This document shows positions 26,561 to 35,886 of a stretch of 64,000 nt of DNA, piece by piece. The stretch spans positions 124,001 through 188,000 of the forward strand of contig CACEMD010000001.1 of NCBI GenBank assembly GCA_902560625.1, given 5' to 3'. Both the position numbers and the translations under genes were made by a program. Source of the DNA: an uncultured Pelagibacteraceae bacterium. Lineage in GTDB: Bacteria; Pseudomonadota; Alphaproteobacteria; Pelagibacterales; Pelagibacteraceae. The notes under the pieces are model-generated. The model did no database searches. It saw only the letters and a program-made list of their open reading frames with translations, and was not told where the DNA came from. How positions within the stretch are numbered: the stretch's first letter is position 1; each line of letters opens with the position of its first letter.

Positions 26561-27603
26561 TTTCTTTTCCACATTATAGAAGATAAAAAATAAAAAAGTA
26601 ATAATAATAAAAAATAATTCCACTCTAAAATATAATCTACCTTTGGATCTAAATTGTAGACTGTTAATATAATTAGAATTATTAATGTTGAAAGACAAAC
26701 TATAGTTACAAAACCAAGTTTCAGATATACAATTATATTATTTATATATTTTGATATTTCATTTCTTATTTTGTAAATCTCCTTAATTAAAAAAGCTTGA
26801 GCTAAAACTTCAAATAAAATAAAAAAAATAATATATGACCTTCTGAGTTTGGTTAGAAATTCACTTTCAAAAGTCCAACCTAAAAAAATAACATGAAGTA
26901 GTAAAAATATTGATGATAATAAACCAAAAATTAAAAAAATATTGGTTCTTCTTTTAATTAATATTTTGTTTAAAATTAAATTATAATATAGCCAGTAAAC
27001 AATCATAAAAAATACACTCAAATACAATAATGGTTTAAAAATGAATTTAAGCGGGTATCTTTTTACAATGTTGCTAATTGAGCTTTCTCCGTAAATAATT
27101 GGATTTATTGTCTCGCTTGTACCAAGAGAGGTATTTTTATTATTTAGCAAATTAGCAATCTTTTCAAAGAAAAATGGAACAAAATTATAATATTTTAAAG
27201 TTTTTGGATAATTAAGAATGCAACTTTTTTCTAAATTGCTGGACACCTCTAAAGTCATAAAAACTTGTTGACTAAAGTTTTTGGTATTATCTAACATTTT
27301 ATCTATTGCAAATTTTTTTCCAGGTATAGAAGAATATTGCAAATATAGATTGTATTTACTGCAATCAGTAAGTTTTTTGGAAACTATTTTATCATTACTA
27401 CAAAATCCATTTTCCTCGGAGCATAATATTTTTATTTTTTTACCTGGAGTATAATCTTTAATTTTTATAATTTTAATTTTTTCATGGTGATTAAATTTAA
27501 AAGATACCAAAATGTTATGAAAAATCAGAGATCCTAAGAGTGCTATTGCTGGTGTTAAAAATAGTAACAATGATACTATTCGAAGAATTCGAATATTAGA
27601 CAT
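26557..27603 (-). CDS. Multi-span membrane protein, unknown
   Basis: About 348 aa from the ATG at 27603; the track start at 27618 is a GTG, and an ATG at 27612 is also possible. One hydrophobic segment is at the N-terminus, followed by a hydrophilic domain of about 140 residues (with two CSxEN/CSN-like cysteine pairs), then about five membrane spans in the C-terminal half. The layout suggests an extracytoplasmic loop held by a membrane bundle. I do not recognise the family. It ends in TTAA shared with mnmA. Confidence 0.65.
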   Translation of the reverse strand: MSNIRILRIVSLLLFLTPAIALLGSLIFHNILVSFKFNHHEKIKIIKIKDYTPGKKIKILCSEENGFCSNDKIVSKKLTDCSKYNLYLQYSSIPGKKFAIDKMLDNTKNFSQQVFMTLEVSSNLEKSCILNYPKTLKYYNFVPFFFEKIANLLNNKNTSLGTSETINPIIYGESSISNIVKRYPLKFIFKPLLYLSVFFMIVYWLYYNLILNKILIKRRTNIFLIFGLLSSIFLLLHVIFLGWTFESEFLTKLRRSYIIFFILFEVLAQAFLIKEIYKIRNEISKYINNIIVYLKLGFVTIVCLSTLIILIILTVYNLDPKVDYILEWNYFLLLLLFYFLSSIMWKRN

Positions 27604-27625
27604 TACATGCATTATCACTTAATAA

Positions 27626-27709
27626 TTATTTTTTCTTATTTTTTTTTCTAGCTCTTCTTTTTTTTGAGCCCATTTTTCTTCGGCCCCTATGCTTTTTTGG
27701 ATATCCCAT
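27626..27709 (-). CDS. 27-aa highly basic peptide, candidate ribosome-associated protein
   Basis: This tiny ORF begins at an ATG preceded by AAAGGAGATT, one of the best ribosome sites in the window. The product begins MGYPKKHRGRRKMGSKKRRA and ends in a lysine-rich tail; about 60 percent of residues are Lys or Arg. The GRRKMGSKKRRARKK stretch resembles by eye the RRRKM-xxHK core of mS38/AURKAIP1-COX24 tails and a short basic Bacteroidetes peptide. An overlapping 52-aa frame from a TTG at 27777 is a rival. The assignment is a hypothesis. Confidence 0.5.
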   Translation of the reverse strand: MGYPKKHRGRRKMGSKKRRARKKNKKK

Positions 27710-27785
27710 AATCTCCTTTGTTTTATAATTTTATTGACTTCTTTGTGGGATATAGCATTGTCGTTCTTACATATCAAATTTATTT

Positions 27786-28961
27786 ATGGATAAATCATTT
27801 AAAACTTATCTTAAACATAGTTACAAAGACTATAAAATTCGTTCAGTAAATCCTCCATTAGTCAGAACGTCTACTGTAGTTTTTAAATCAATGAAGGATT
27901 TAAGGAATATTCAAAAGAAAAATTTAAAGAATCCTAGAGGAGGTCACTTTGAATATGGAAGACAAGGCACATCAACAACTTACGAACTTGAAAAAATTTT
28001 GAATAATATAGAGGAGTCATATCATACTTTTTTAACGCCAACAGGTTTTGGAGCAGTTTTTTTGACTTTATTTAGCATTTTAAGACCTGGCGATGAAATA
28101 ATAATAGCTGACCCAGTTTATAGTCCTACAAGATTATTATCAGAAAATTATTTAAAAGAATTTAATATTAAAGCTAAATTTTATGATCCAAATAATCTTA
28201 ATACTATTAAGAGCAACATTACAAAGAAAACTAAACTTATTTATGTAGAAAATCCAGGTAGTAATACGTTTGAATTTCAAGACTTGGGTAAAATCTTATC
28301 TTTGGCAAAAAGAAATAGTATTTGTACTGCAATTGATAACACATGGGGAACTCCATATTTTTTAAAACCAATAAAATTAGGCTTTGATTTATCAATTGTA
28401 TCAGCTACTAAATATTATTCAGGTCATTCAGATGTAATGGGAGGAAGTTTAGCAGTTAGTAAAAAGGTATTTAAAAAAGTACTACAAGCACAAAATATGA
28501 CAGGTTTAAGGTTAAGTCCTGATGATGCTTATTTTATAATGAGGGGTATACGTACGTTAGATGTAAGATTGGATAAACATCAACAAAATGCAAAACAAAT
28601 AGCTAAATTTCTCTCAACAAAAAAAAATATTGAAGTTTTATATCCACTCAAGAAGAATACGAAAAACTATAAACTCTGGAATAAATATTATTCTGGTTCT
28701 TCTGGATTGATGGGAATAAAAATAACTTCTAAAAACAAAAAGTCTGTTGATAAATTTGTAAATTCTTTAAAACTATTTGGACATGGTTATAGCTGGGGAG
28801 GTTATGAAAGTTTAGCATTACATCAACAAATCAAAGAACAAGGGAATAGAAAGTTCCTTCAGTTAAAAAAAAATGAACATATTGTAAGATTACATATTGG
28901 ATTAGAAGATCCAAAAGATCTTATCCAAGATTTAAGAAGATCAATTAAATTCATAAAATGA
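27786..28961 (+). CDS. metC: Cystathionine beta-lyase (Cys/Met PLP-dependent enzyme)
   Basis: A 391-aa trans-sulfuration PLP enzyme. Visible landmarks are FEYGRQGTSTTYELE (phosphate-binding Tyr/Arg region), YVENPGSNTFEFQDL, AIDNTWGTPYFLKP and the PLP-lysine motif SATKYYSGHSDVMGG. NPPLVRTSTVVF at the start and SWGGYESL near the C-terminus favour cystathionine beta-lyase over gamma-synthase. It would yield homocysteine, or release methanethiol or sulfide from other thio-amino acids. It overlaps the MFS gene by 4 bases. Confidence 0.88.
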   Translation: MDKSFKTYLKHSYKDYKIRSVNPPLVRTSTVVFKSMKDLRNIQKKNLKNPRGGHFEYGRQGTSTTYELEKILNNIEESYHTFLTPTGFGAVFLTLFSILRPGDEIIIADPVYSPTRLLSENYLKEFNIKAKFYDPNNLNTIKSNITKKTKLIYVENPGSNTFEFQDLGKILSLAKRNSICTAIDNTWGTPYFLKPIKLGFDLSIVSATKYYSGHSDVMGGSLAVSKKVFKKVLQAQNMTGLRLSPDDAYFIMRGIRTLDVRLDKHQQNAKQIAKFLSTKKNIEVLYPLKKNTKNYKLWNKYYSGSSGLMGIKITSKNKKSVDKFVNSLKLFGHGYSWGGYESLALHQQIKEQGNRKFLQLKKNEHIVRLHIGLEDPKDLIQDLRRSIKFIK

Positions 28962-30178
28962 GTTCTGAAAAATTTATAAATAATAACGCTGCTTTATTTA
29001 CTCTTATAGCCGCTTCGCTTGTTGTTTTTATCTCACTGAGTGTAAGGCAAGTTTTTGGAATGTTTTTTATGGATTTTAATAATGATTTAGGTATTTCAAA
29101 TACAGAATTCGGGTTAGCAATTGGTATACAAATGTTAGGTTGGGGTTTATCTGGACCTATTTTTGGAGCCATAGCTGATAAGTATGGTGGTCATAAAGCC
29201 ATAAGTATTGCTTTTATTTTTTACATTCTTGGTGTTTACTTTTTATACTCTGGACCAAACACAGGTCTTTATTTTCAGTTAAGTTTAGGTGTTCTCATAG
29301 GAATTGGATGCGGTGGAACTGCTATTAGTATCCCTATGTCTGTAGTTGGAAAACATTTTCCATTATCGAATAGAACAATAGCGATGAGCATCGTCACAGC
29401 TGTTGGATCTTTTGGGTACTTTCTATCTCCAATATTTACTAATTACTCCTTAGGTAGCAACGGTTGGATCGAAACACTATTCTTTTTTATGATTTTTCTT
29501 TTATTTGGATTTATTATTGCTTTTTTTGTTCGATCTCCAAGCTTAAATGAGTCAACAGATCAAAATATAGGCCAAACAACCGTAGAGGCATTAAAAGAAG
29601 CATTTCAAAATAAAAGTTATTTACTTTTAATTTCAGGTTTTTTTGTGTGTGGGTTTCATATTACACTAGTTGGAACGCATGTACCAAAATATGTAATAGA
29701 CAGAGGGCTTGAAGACTGGACTGCAGCAATGATTTTATCATTGATAGGTTTTTTTAATATTATTGGATCACTGACTAGTGGGTATTTGTCTACCAAAAAA
29801 AGTAAAAAAATTATTTTAAGTTGCATATATTTTTTAAGAGGACTTTCTCTTTGCTTATTTATTTTCACGCCGCCAAGCACAATAACTTCGATCATATTTG
29901 GTGCTAGCTTTGGTATTTTATGGTTATCAACTGTTCCAGCAACGAGTGGCATTGTGGCACACATATTTGGGACGCGGTATCTCGGATTACTTTATGGTTT
30001 AGTATTTTTAAGTCACCAAATAGGATCATTTTTTGGCGCTTATTTAGGAGGATTATTTTATGATTTATATGGATCTTATGACTATGCGTGGTATTTGGCG
30101 ATTGCATTATCTGTTTTTGCAGGTTTAATACACTTACCAATTAAAGAGAAAGCAATTGAAAGAACACAAGCAGCATAA
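28958..30178 (+). CDS. MFS transporter
   Basis: A 406-aa major facilitator with about 12 hydrophobic segments. The A-motif region is GPIFGAIADKYGGHKAISIAF between helices 2 and 3, and a matching GSLTSGYLSTKKSKKIILS appears after the central loop; helix 4 has LIGIGCGGTAISIPMSVVGKHF. It resembles the oxalate/formate-type and monocarboxylate-like MFS groups. It is translationally coupled to metC, so an amino-acid or sulfur-compound substrate is possible, but none can be named from the sequence. Confidence 0.85.
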   Translation: MSSEKFINNNAALFTLIAASLVVFISLSVRQVFGMFFMDFNNDLGISNTEFGLAIGIQMLGWGLSGPIFGAIADKYGGHKAISIAFIFYILGVYFLYSGPNTGLYFQLSLGVLIGIGCGGTAISIPMSVVGKHFPLSNRTIAMSIVTAVGSFGYFLSPIFTNYSLGSNGWIETLFFFMIFLLFGFIIAFFVRSPSLNESTDQNIGQTTVEALKEAFQNKSYLLLISGFFVCGFHITLVGTHVPKYVIDRGLEDWTAAMILSLIGFFNIIGSLTSGYLSTKKSKKIILSCIYFLRGLSLCLFIFTPPSTITSIIFGASFGILWLSTVPATSGIVAHIFGTRYLGLLYGLVFLSHQIGSFFGAYLGGLFYDLYGSYDYAWYLAIALSVFAGLIHLPIKEKAIERTQAA

Positions 30179-31370
30179 ATTAAAATTTAATTCTTTTTTA
30201 GAAAAAATTTATCAGTCGGACAAACCATTAATTATTTATAAAGTTAATAATGGCTATAATATATTTACAGATTTTTCTAAAAAAATTATTTTAAACAAAA
30301 ATAATTTAGACAATTTTTTTAACAATTTTAAAAATAAATTATACAAAAAAGAGACGGATCTATTAATTGGGTTTTTTGGTTACGAAATATTATGCAATCT
30401 ATTAAATATTAATATTAAAAAACAAAAAAAACTTAATTTTTATAAAGGAATTTTTTATAAACCAGAAACAATAATAAAAATCAGAAAAGATATAAAAGTT
30501 TTTTCTACAAAAAAAAATGTTTCATATAGAAAATACTTTAGCAAAACACAAATTTTAAGCCCATTTAAATTGAATATAAATTATAAAAAATACAATAAAA
30601 TATTTAATAAATTTGCACAAAAAATTAAAGAAGGAGATACTTATCAAATTAAAATTTGCACAAAGTACAAAAATAGATCAACAATTGATCCAGTGAATTT
30701 TTTTTGGAAACTAATGAAGGTTAATTCATCACCAGAATCTTTTATGATTAGAGACAAAGATTTTTCGATAGTAAGCTGCTCACCAGAAACATTAATTGAT
30801 AAAAAGGGTAAAAATATAATAACAAAGCCTATAGCTGGAACTTTGAAAAAAAATAGCAAAATAAAAAAAAAACATGCTTTAAAATTTTTTATGAATAACA
30901 ACAAAGAAACAAAAGAACATAATATGATTGTTGATATGGAAAGAAGCGATTTATCACGAATTTGTTTACCTGGAACTGTTAAAATTTTAAAACAAAAATA
31001 TGTTGAAGAATATAAGCATCTTTTTCATTATGTGACGTCAATTCAAGGAAAACTAAGAAAAAATGTTACTTTAAAACAGATTATTAAATCAATGATGCCT
31101 GGTGGATCAGTTATAGGGTGTCCTAAAATTAGAACCTTAGAACTTTTAAATGAACAAGAAGCTGAAGATAGAAATATTTTTACTGGAAGTTTTGGATATA
31201 TTAAATTTAATCAAGATATGAGGTTTAATGTTATTATTAGATCAATACTTAATTTCAAAAATATTTCAGAAGTTTCGGCTGCTTCCGGTGTAGTTTTAGA
31301 AAGTACTGCTTCCAAAGAATTTAGAGAAAATTTTATAAAAGCAAAGTCGTTGTTGGAGTTATATAAATGA
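30156..31370 (+). CDS. pabB: Chorismate-utilising enzyme, PabB/TrpE component I
   Basis: A 404-aa chorismate-binding protein starting from a TTG inside the MFS gene end; no suitable ATG exists. The core motifs are present: KIKEGDTYQIKI, SPESFMIRDKDFSIVSCSPETLI, KPIAGTLKK, DMERSDLSRIC, SMMPGGSVIGCPKIRTLELL, RNIFTGSFGYI and AASGVVLESTASKEF. The gene is followed by a glutamine amidotransferase and a PabC-like lyase, which favours aminodeoxychorismate synthase. PIAGT has Ala where PabB enzymes usually carry Lys, as anthranilate synthases do, so TrpE remains possible. It is AT-extreme and Lys/Asn-rich. Confidence 0.8.
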   Translation: MKEHKQHKLKFNSFLEKIYQSDKPLIIYKVNNGYNIFTDFSKKIILNKNNLDNFFNNFKNKLYKKETDLLIGFFGYEILCNLLNINIKKQKKLNFYKGIFYKPETIIKIRKDIKVFSTKKNVSYRKYFSKTQILSPFKLNINYKKYNKIFNKFAQKIKEGDTYQIKICTKYKNRSTIDPVNFFWKLMKVNSSPESFMIRDKDFSIVSCSPETLIDKKGKNIITKPIAGTLKKNSKIKKKHALKFFMNNNKETKEHNMIVDMERSDLSRICLPGTVKILKQKYVEEYKHLFHYVTSIQGKLRKNVTLKQIIKSMMPGGSVIGCPKIRTLELLNEQEAEDRNIFTGSFGYIKFNQDMRFNVIIRSILNFKNISEVSAASGVVLESTASKEFRENFIKAKSLLELYK

Positions 31371-31924
31371 TTTATATTATTGATCATCAAGACTCATTTA
31401 CCTGGAATGTAGTTCATCAATTTTCTAAGTTTGATAAAGTTTATTGCTCTAATTATTTTGAAATAAATAATCAAAAAATTACTAAAGCAGATGCTATAGT
31501 CTTATCACCTGGACCCGGATCACCCAAAGACTACCCTTTAACATCAAAAATATATAAAGCTTTTAGGGGAAAAAAAAAAATTATAGGTATTTGTCTCGGT
31601 TACGAACAAATTTTATTTAATGAAAACGGCAAAATTGTTCAACAAAGGAATATTTTTCATGGCTATCAATCAAATGTAAAGGTAACAAATGAAAGTAAAA
31701 TATTTAAAAAAAATAAAATATTTAAAGTAGGAAGATATCACTCATTAAAGCTTCATGAACCATTTCAGTCCCAAAATGTTAAAGTCACAATGAGATGCGC
31801 TAAAACGAACATTGCAATGGCTGTAGAAGACAGAGTAAGAAATGTTTATGGATTTCAATTTCATCCAGAATCTTTTTTAACAGAAAATGGCAACTTTATT
31901 ATTAAAAAAATCTTATCGGCATAA
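31367..31924 (+). CDS. pabA: Glutamine amidotransferase, PabA/TrpG component II
   Basis: A 185-aa class I amidotransferase of normal length. Motifs are IIDHQDSFTWNVVHQF, AIVLSPGPGSPKDYP, the nucleophile GICLGYEQI (Cys about residue 76), and the His-Glu pair in FQFHPESFL. It supplies ammonia to the upstream chorismate enzyme. It overlaps that gene by 4 bases (ATGA) and the next gene by 38 bases. PabA and TrpG cannot be separated by sequence alone. Confidence 0.9.
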   Translation: MIYIIDHQDSFTWNVVHQFSKFDKVYCSNYFEINNQKITKADAIVLSPGPGSPKDYPLTSKIYKAFRGKKKIIGICLGYEQILFNENGKIVQQRNIFHGYQSNVKVTNESKIFKKNKIFKVGRYHSLKLHEPFQSQNVKVTMRCAKTNIAMAVEDRVRNVYGFQFHPESFLTENGNFIIKKILSA

Positions 31925-32657
31925 AGATCTTAAAGAAATTCCATTTAAGGATCTATGGAGCTCTTATGGTATATTTACAACAATGAGAGTTGTTGGCAAA
32001 CCATTAAAAATTATATTATTTAAAAATCATATAGATAATCTAATTAAATCTTTAAAAATTTATAAAATTTATAAAAAAGATTTAAAAAAAAAAATTCTTC
32101 ACATTATTAAATTGAATTTGAATAAAAATAAAAAATACGACCACTTATTAAGAATTGCGTCTAATAAAAAAATGATATCTATTTCACTGAGAAAAAGACT
32201 TAAACCAAAAAGAAATTTTAATCTTCATCTTATAAATTATAAAAGAATTGAGCCTGAATATAAAAATTTAATGTATAAAAAAATATTAGGTATCCTAAAA
32301 AAGCTGGACACTACTAAAAATGATATTGCTCTTTATAAAGACAAGAAACTTTTAGAAAGTGGCACTTCTAACTTATTATTCGCAAAAAATAATAAAATTT
32401 ATACACCAGTTAATGGATTTTATAAGGGGAATACATTTAATTTTATAAAAAAGAAAATTAAAATTTATAAAAGGAATATTTACCTTGATTCCCTTGACCA
32501 GTATGATGAAATAATTTTGCTTGGATCTGGAAAAGGTATTGCATCAGTTAGTGGTATTAAAAATAATAAATGGAGAAGAAAAAGCTTTAAAAGCTATAAG
32601 ATTTTGGACAATTTTTACCAAAAAGCTGTTACTAAGTGTCCAAGATATTACAGTTGA
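31887..32657 (+). CDS. pabC: Aminotransferase class IV, aminodeoxychorismate lyase-like
   Basis: A 256-aa fold-type IV PLP enzyme. FKDLWSSYGIFTTMRVVG matches the N-terminal region that follows the first strand, and YKDKKLLESGTSNLLFAKNNKIYTP is the PLP-phosphate and substrate region (E-x-(S/T)-x-x-N). A lysine in KILGILKKLDTTKNDIALYKD would carry PLP. PabC lyases make p-aminobenzoate from ADC. Branched-chain or D-amino-acid aminotransferases are the alternatives, but the pab neighbours decide. The start lies 38 bases inside pabA, and the protein is very Lys/Ile-rich. Confidence 0.82.
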   Translation: MATLLLKKSYRHKDLKEIPFKDLWSSYGIFTTMRVVGKPLKIILFKNHIDNLIKSLKIYKIYKKDLKKKILHIIKLNLNKNKKYDHLLRIASNKKMISISLRKRLKPKRNFNLHLINYKRIEPEYKNLMYKKILGILKKLDTTKNDIALYKDKKLLESGTSNLLFAKNNKIYTPVNGFYKGNTFNFIKKKIKIYKRNIYLDSLDQYDEIILLGSGKGIASVSGIKNNKWRRKSFKSYKILDNFYQKAVTKCPRYYS

Positions 32658-32716
32658 TCTATTAATTTATCTATACTACAAATTTAGTAACTTTTTAAAT
32701 TGCGGAGGTTTTAAAA

Positions 32717-33517
32717 ATGTTTTCAACAAACCCATTCTATGTTCTTTCAGAAAGCGTATCTCCAATATTTATGCAAATTTTTGTAATTTTGATGATTGCG
32801 CTGATAGTGATTGGTACAGTTATGGATATTATACACAAAAAAAATGTAAAATATTTTTTCGATAATGCAAAAAAAGCAAAAAAAAACGCTACCAAAAGTT
32901 TATCAGCAGGAGAGAGAATAAAAGTTCTTTCAAAAACATTGGTGAGTGATATTGCAACTACTTCAGAGTTAGGTGCTGGTAAAAGACGTATCGCCCACGT
33001 AATGGGAATGTACGGAACAATTTTGTTTTGGGTTTCAACAGTTGTGATGATTTTTATGTATACAGATCCATCCTCAACAACTCCAAACGTTTGGCCTATA
33101 GTATGGCATGCAGGTGGAATATTAACAGTTTTAGGTGGTTGTTGGTTTTGGTTTTTTCTTAGAGTTGATGTGTATTCTGAAGCTCAACCTTGGTACAGAA
33201 TAATTAAAGCAGATTTATTTGTATTAGCATTAATTGCAACATCATTATTTGGATTAATTTGGTCTTATTTGCAAAACTTAGATTTAGGAAATAGATGGGA
33301 TGACAAAGTCTTTTTTGTTTTTTATGTTGTTGCCAATCTGATTCTTTTTGGAGGTGTATATTGGTCTAAATTTGCACACATGTTTTATAAACCTGGAGCT
33401 GCTATCCAAAAAAATCTTGCAGAGGCTGATGGATCAAGAGACAATTTACCCCCTGAGGCTGATGCACCTGAGCAATTTGGCCTAGGTATAAAAAGAGAAG
33501 AGCCAAAACACTATTAA
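32717..33517 (+). CDS. aprM: Membrane subunit of adenylylsulfate reductase (AprM-like)
   Basis: A 266-aa protein with about five membrane spans (near residues 12-38, 92-112, 125-150, 168-190 and 205-225) and a charged loop between the first two. It resembles the nitrate-reductase-gamma/HdrE-like membrane partners. Its place directly before aprB and aprA matches the AprM described for some sulfur oxidisers and SAR11, where it is thought to link APS reductase to the quinone pool. A strong GCGGAGG ribosome site precedes it. The electron-linking role is inferred. Confidence 0.82.
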   Translation: MFSTNPFYVLSESVSPIFMQIFVILMIALIVIGTVMDIIHKKNVKYFFDNAKKAKKNATKSLSAGERIKVLSKTLVSDIATTSELGAGKRRIAHVMGMYGTILFWVSTVVMIFMYTDPSSTTPNVWPIVWHAGGILTVLGGCWFWFFLRVDVYSEAQPWYRIIKADLFVLALIATSLFGLIWSYLQNLDLGNRWDDKVFFVFYVVANLILFGGVYWSKFAHMFYKPGAAIQKNLAEADGSRDNLPPEADAPEQFGLGIKREEPKHY

Positions 33518-33551
33518 TATGTTATGAAAATAAAAGGAGATTTATAAAATT

Positions 33552-34022
33552 ATGTCAACATTTGTATATATGACTAGATGCGATGGCTGTGGACATTGCG
33601 TTGATATATGTCCCTCAGACATTATGCATATTGATGAAACAATAAGAAGAGCAAAAAATATAGAGCCAAATTTTTGTTGGGAATGTTACTCATGTGTTAA
33701 AGCATGCCCCAACCATGCAATTGATGTAAGAGGATATGCTGACTTTGCACCCATGGGTCATAGCGTAAGAGTAAGACGTGAAGAAGAAAAAGGAACTATT
33801 TCATGGAAAATAAAATTTAGAAACGGAACAACTAAAGATTTTGTTTCTCCGATAACAACCAAACCATGGGGAAAATTTATTCCTAAATTAGCTGATGGAG
33901 ACAAACCTAACCAGGGTGAAATAAATTCTCAAATTCTTTATAATGAACCGCACGGTTTAAATACAAATAAAGATTTACCAAAAGTTGAAAAAAGCTCATT
34001 CAAAAAAGGTGTTTATTATTAA
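33552..34022 (+). CDS. aprB: Adenylylsulfate reductase beta subunit
   Basis: A 156-aa ferredoxin-type subunit of usual length. Two 4Fe-4S motifs are visible: RCDGCGHCVDICPSDIM (residues 9-25) and CWECYSCVKACPNHAI (about 37-52), followed by the AprB-specific tail including PWGKFIP and LNTNKDLP. It transfers electrons to or from the FAD in AprA. A GGAG site precedes the ATG, and its end overlaps aprA by one base. In an aerobic heterotroph the complex would run in the sulfite-oxidising direction. Confidence 0.96.
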   Translation: MSTFVYMTRCDGCGHCVDICPSDIMHIDETIRRAKNIEPNFCWECYSCVKACPNHAIDVRGYADFAPMGHSVRVRREEEKGTISWKIKFRNGTTKDFVSPITTKPWGKFIPKLADGDKPNQGEINSQILYNEPHGLNTNKDLPKVEKSSFKKGVYY

Positions 34023-35878
34023 TGGCTAAAAAAACCATAGTTGAAAATTGTGATGTTTTAGTAGTTGGTGGAGGTATGGCTGGAACAGGTGCTGCTTTTG
34101 AAGCTAGACACTGGGGAAGAGATTTAAAAATTATTTGTGTAGAAAAAGCAAACATTGATAGAAGCGGAGCTGTTGCTCAAGGTTTATATGCAATCAATTG
34201 TTATATGGGAATGCAATGGGGAGAGAATCAACCAGAAGATCATGTGAGGTACGCAAGAAATGATTTGATGGGACTTGTTAGAGAAGACCTTGGTTACGAT
34301 ATGGCTAGACATGTTGACTCAACTGTACACATGTTTGATGAGTGGGGTTTACCAATGATGAAAAATCCTAAAACTGGTCGTTACCAGAGAGAAGGGAAAT
34401 GGCAGATAATGATTCATGGTGAAAGTTATAAACCAATTGTAGCCGAAGCAGCAAAAAAATCTGCAGATAAAATTTATAATAGAATAATGATTACTCATCT
34501 TTTAATGGATGAGGATAATGAAAATAGAGTTGGTGGTGCCGTTGGATTTAATATGAGAACTGGTGACTATTATGTTTTTAAAGCAAAGACTGTGATAGTA
34601 GCTGCAGGCGGAGCATCTCACATATTTAAGCCTAGGGCAGTTGGTGAAGGTATGGGTAGAACCTGGTACGCTCCTTGGAGTAATGGTTCAGCATATGCAT
34701 TACCAATTGCAGCTGGTGCCAAAATGACTCAAATGGAAAATAGAATTGTATTATGTAGATTTAAAGATGGATATGGTCCTGTTGGTGCTTATTTTTTGCA
34801 TCTTAAAACTTACACACAAAATGCTAATGGAGAAAACTACGAAAAAAAATGGTATAATCAAACTAAAGAGCTCGTTGGTGAATATATTGATCATCACCCA
34901 ACTCCAACATGTTTAAGAAACCACGCATTTGTCCAAGAAGTTATGGCTGGCGGTGGTCCAATTCATATGGTTACAAAAGAAGCATTCCAGGATCCACATT
35001 TAGAAACTGTGGGATGGGAAAATTTTTTAGGTATGACTGTTGGTCAGGCAGTAGTTTGGGCATCTCAAAATATAGATCCAAAATATACTAACCCTGAATT
35101 AACTACTTCAGAACCTTATGTTATGGGATCACATGCAACTTGCTCAGGTGCTTGGGTAAGTGGCCCAGAAGATTTATCTCCTCCTGAATATTTTTGGGGA
35201 TATAACAGAATGACAACAGTCCAAGGGTTATTTGGTGCAGGTGATACGGTGGGAGGTAGTGCGCACAAATTCTCTTCTGGTTCTTTTACAGAAGGACGCT
35301 TGGCTGCAAAAGCTGCTGTAAAATATATTGAGGAGAAAAAAGGTGATAATATAAAAGTTTCAGATAAGCAATGTGCTGATTTTAAAAAAATCATATATAA
35401 GCCATTGGAAAATTACACAGTTGGCAGAAATGAAATTACTGGTGGAACTGTTTCTCCAAGTTATATATCTCCAATTCAAGGGCTACAAAGACTTCAAAAA
35501 ATCATGGATGAATATGTAGGTGGTATTTCAGTAAATTACATGACTAACGAAAATCTTTTAAAAAAGGGTCTAGAATTATTAGATTGGTTACAAGAAGATT
35601 TGGAGCATGTTGGAGCTGAAGATTATCATCAACTAATGCGAGCTTGGGAGCTTAAACACCGAGCATTAACATCCCAATGTGTTACAGAACACACACTTTT
35701 CAGGAAAGAAACTCGTTGGCCCGGATATTATTACAGGGGAGACCACATGAAATTAGATGATGAAAACTGGCATTGTTTAACAGTTTCAAGAAGAGATCCT
35801 AAAACAGGCAAGTTTTCTTTAGAGAAAATGCCTGTCTATCATATAATTGACGAAAAAGAGAAAAAAGAAGCTTCCTAG
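34022..35878 (+). CDS. aprA: Adenylylsulfate reductase alpha subunit
   Basis: A 618-aa flavoprotein of full length. The FAD motif is VLVVGGGMAGTGAAFEARHWG; other AprA hallmarks are SGAVAQGLYAINCYMG, RNDLMGLVREDLGYDMARHVD, VVAAGGASHIFKPRAVGEGMGRTWYAPWSNGSAYALP and GAGDTVGGSAHKFSSGSFTEGRLAAKAA. It interconverts sulfite plus AMP and APS. The neighbours (sulfonate lyases and sulfite exporters) suggest it disposes of sulfite released from organosulfonates. No sat gene for the APS-to-sulfate step is in the window. Confidence 0.97.
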   Translation: MAKKTIVENCDVLVVGGGMAGTGAAFEARHWGRDLKIICVEKANIDRSGAVAQGLYAINCYMGMQWGENQPEDHVRYARNDLMGLVREDLGYDMARHVDSTVHMFDEWGLPMMKNPKTGRYQREGKWQIMIHGESYKPIVAEAAKKSADKIYNRIMITHLLMDEDNENRVGGAVGFNMRTGDYYVFKAKTVIVAAGGASHIFKPRAVGEGMGRTWYAPWSNGSAYALPIAAGAKMTQMENRIVLCRFKDGYGPVGAYFLHLKTYTQNANGENYEKKWYNQTKELVGEYIDHHPTPTCLRNHAFVQEVMAGGGPIHMVTKEAFQDPHLETVGWENFLGMTVGQAVVWASQNIDPKYTNPELTTSEPYVMGSHATCSGAWVSGPEDLSPPEYFWGYNRMTTVQGLFGAGDTVGGSAHKFSSGSFTEGRLAAKAAVKYIEEKKGDNIKVSDKQCADFKKIIYKPLENYTVGRNEITGGTVSPSYISPIQGLQRLQKIMDEYVGGISVNYMTNENLLKKGLELLDWLQEDLEHVGAEDYHQLMRAWELKHRALTSQCVTEHTLFRKETRWPGYYYRGDHMKLDDENWHCLTVSRRDPKTGKFSLEKMPVYHIIDEKEKKEAS

Positions 35879-35886
35879 ACACTTCA

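Noticed and set aside
27710-27785. Possible SAM riboswitch before metC
   Set aside because: I looked for conserved SAM-II/SAM-V elements in the short leader and saw none; the space is too small and its pairing potential is poor.
32521-32865. 114-aa forward ORF across the pabC end and aprM start
   Set aside because: It overlaps two well-supported genes in another frame; aprM has its own strong ribosome site and membrane spans.
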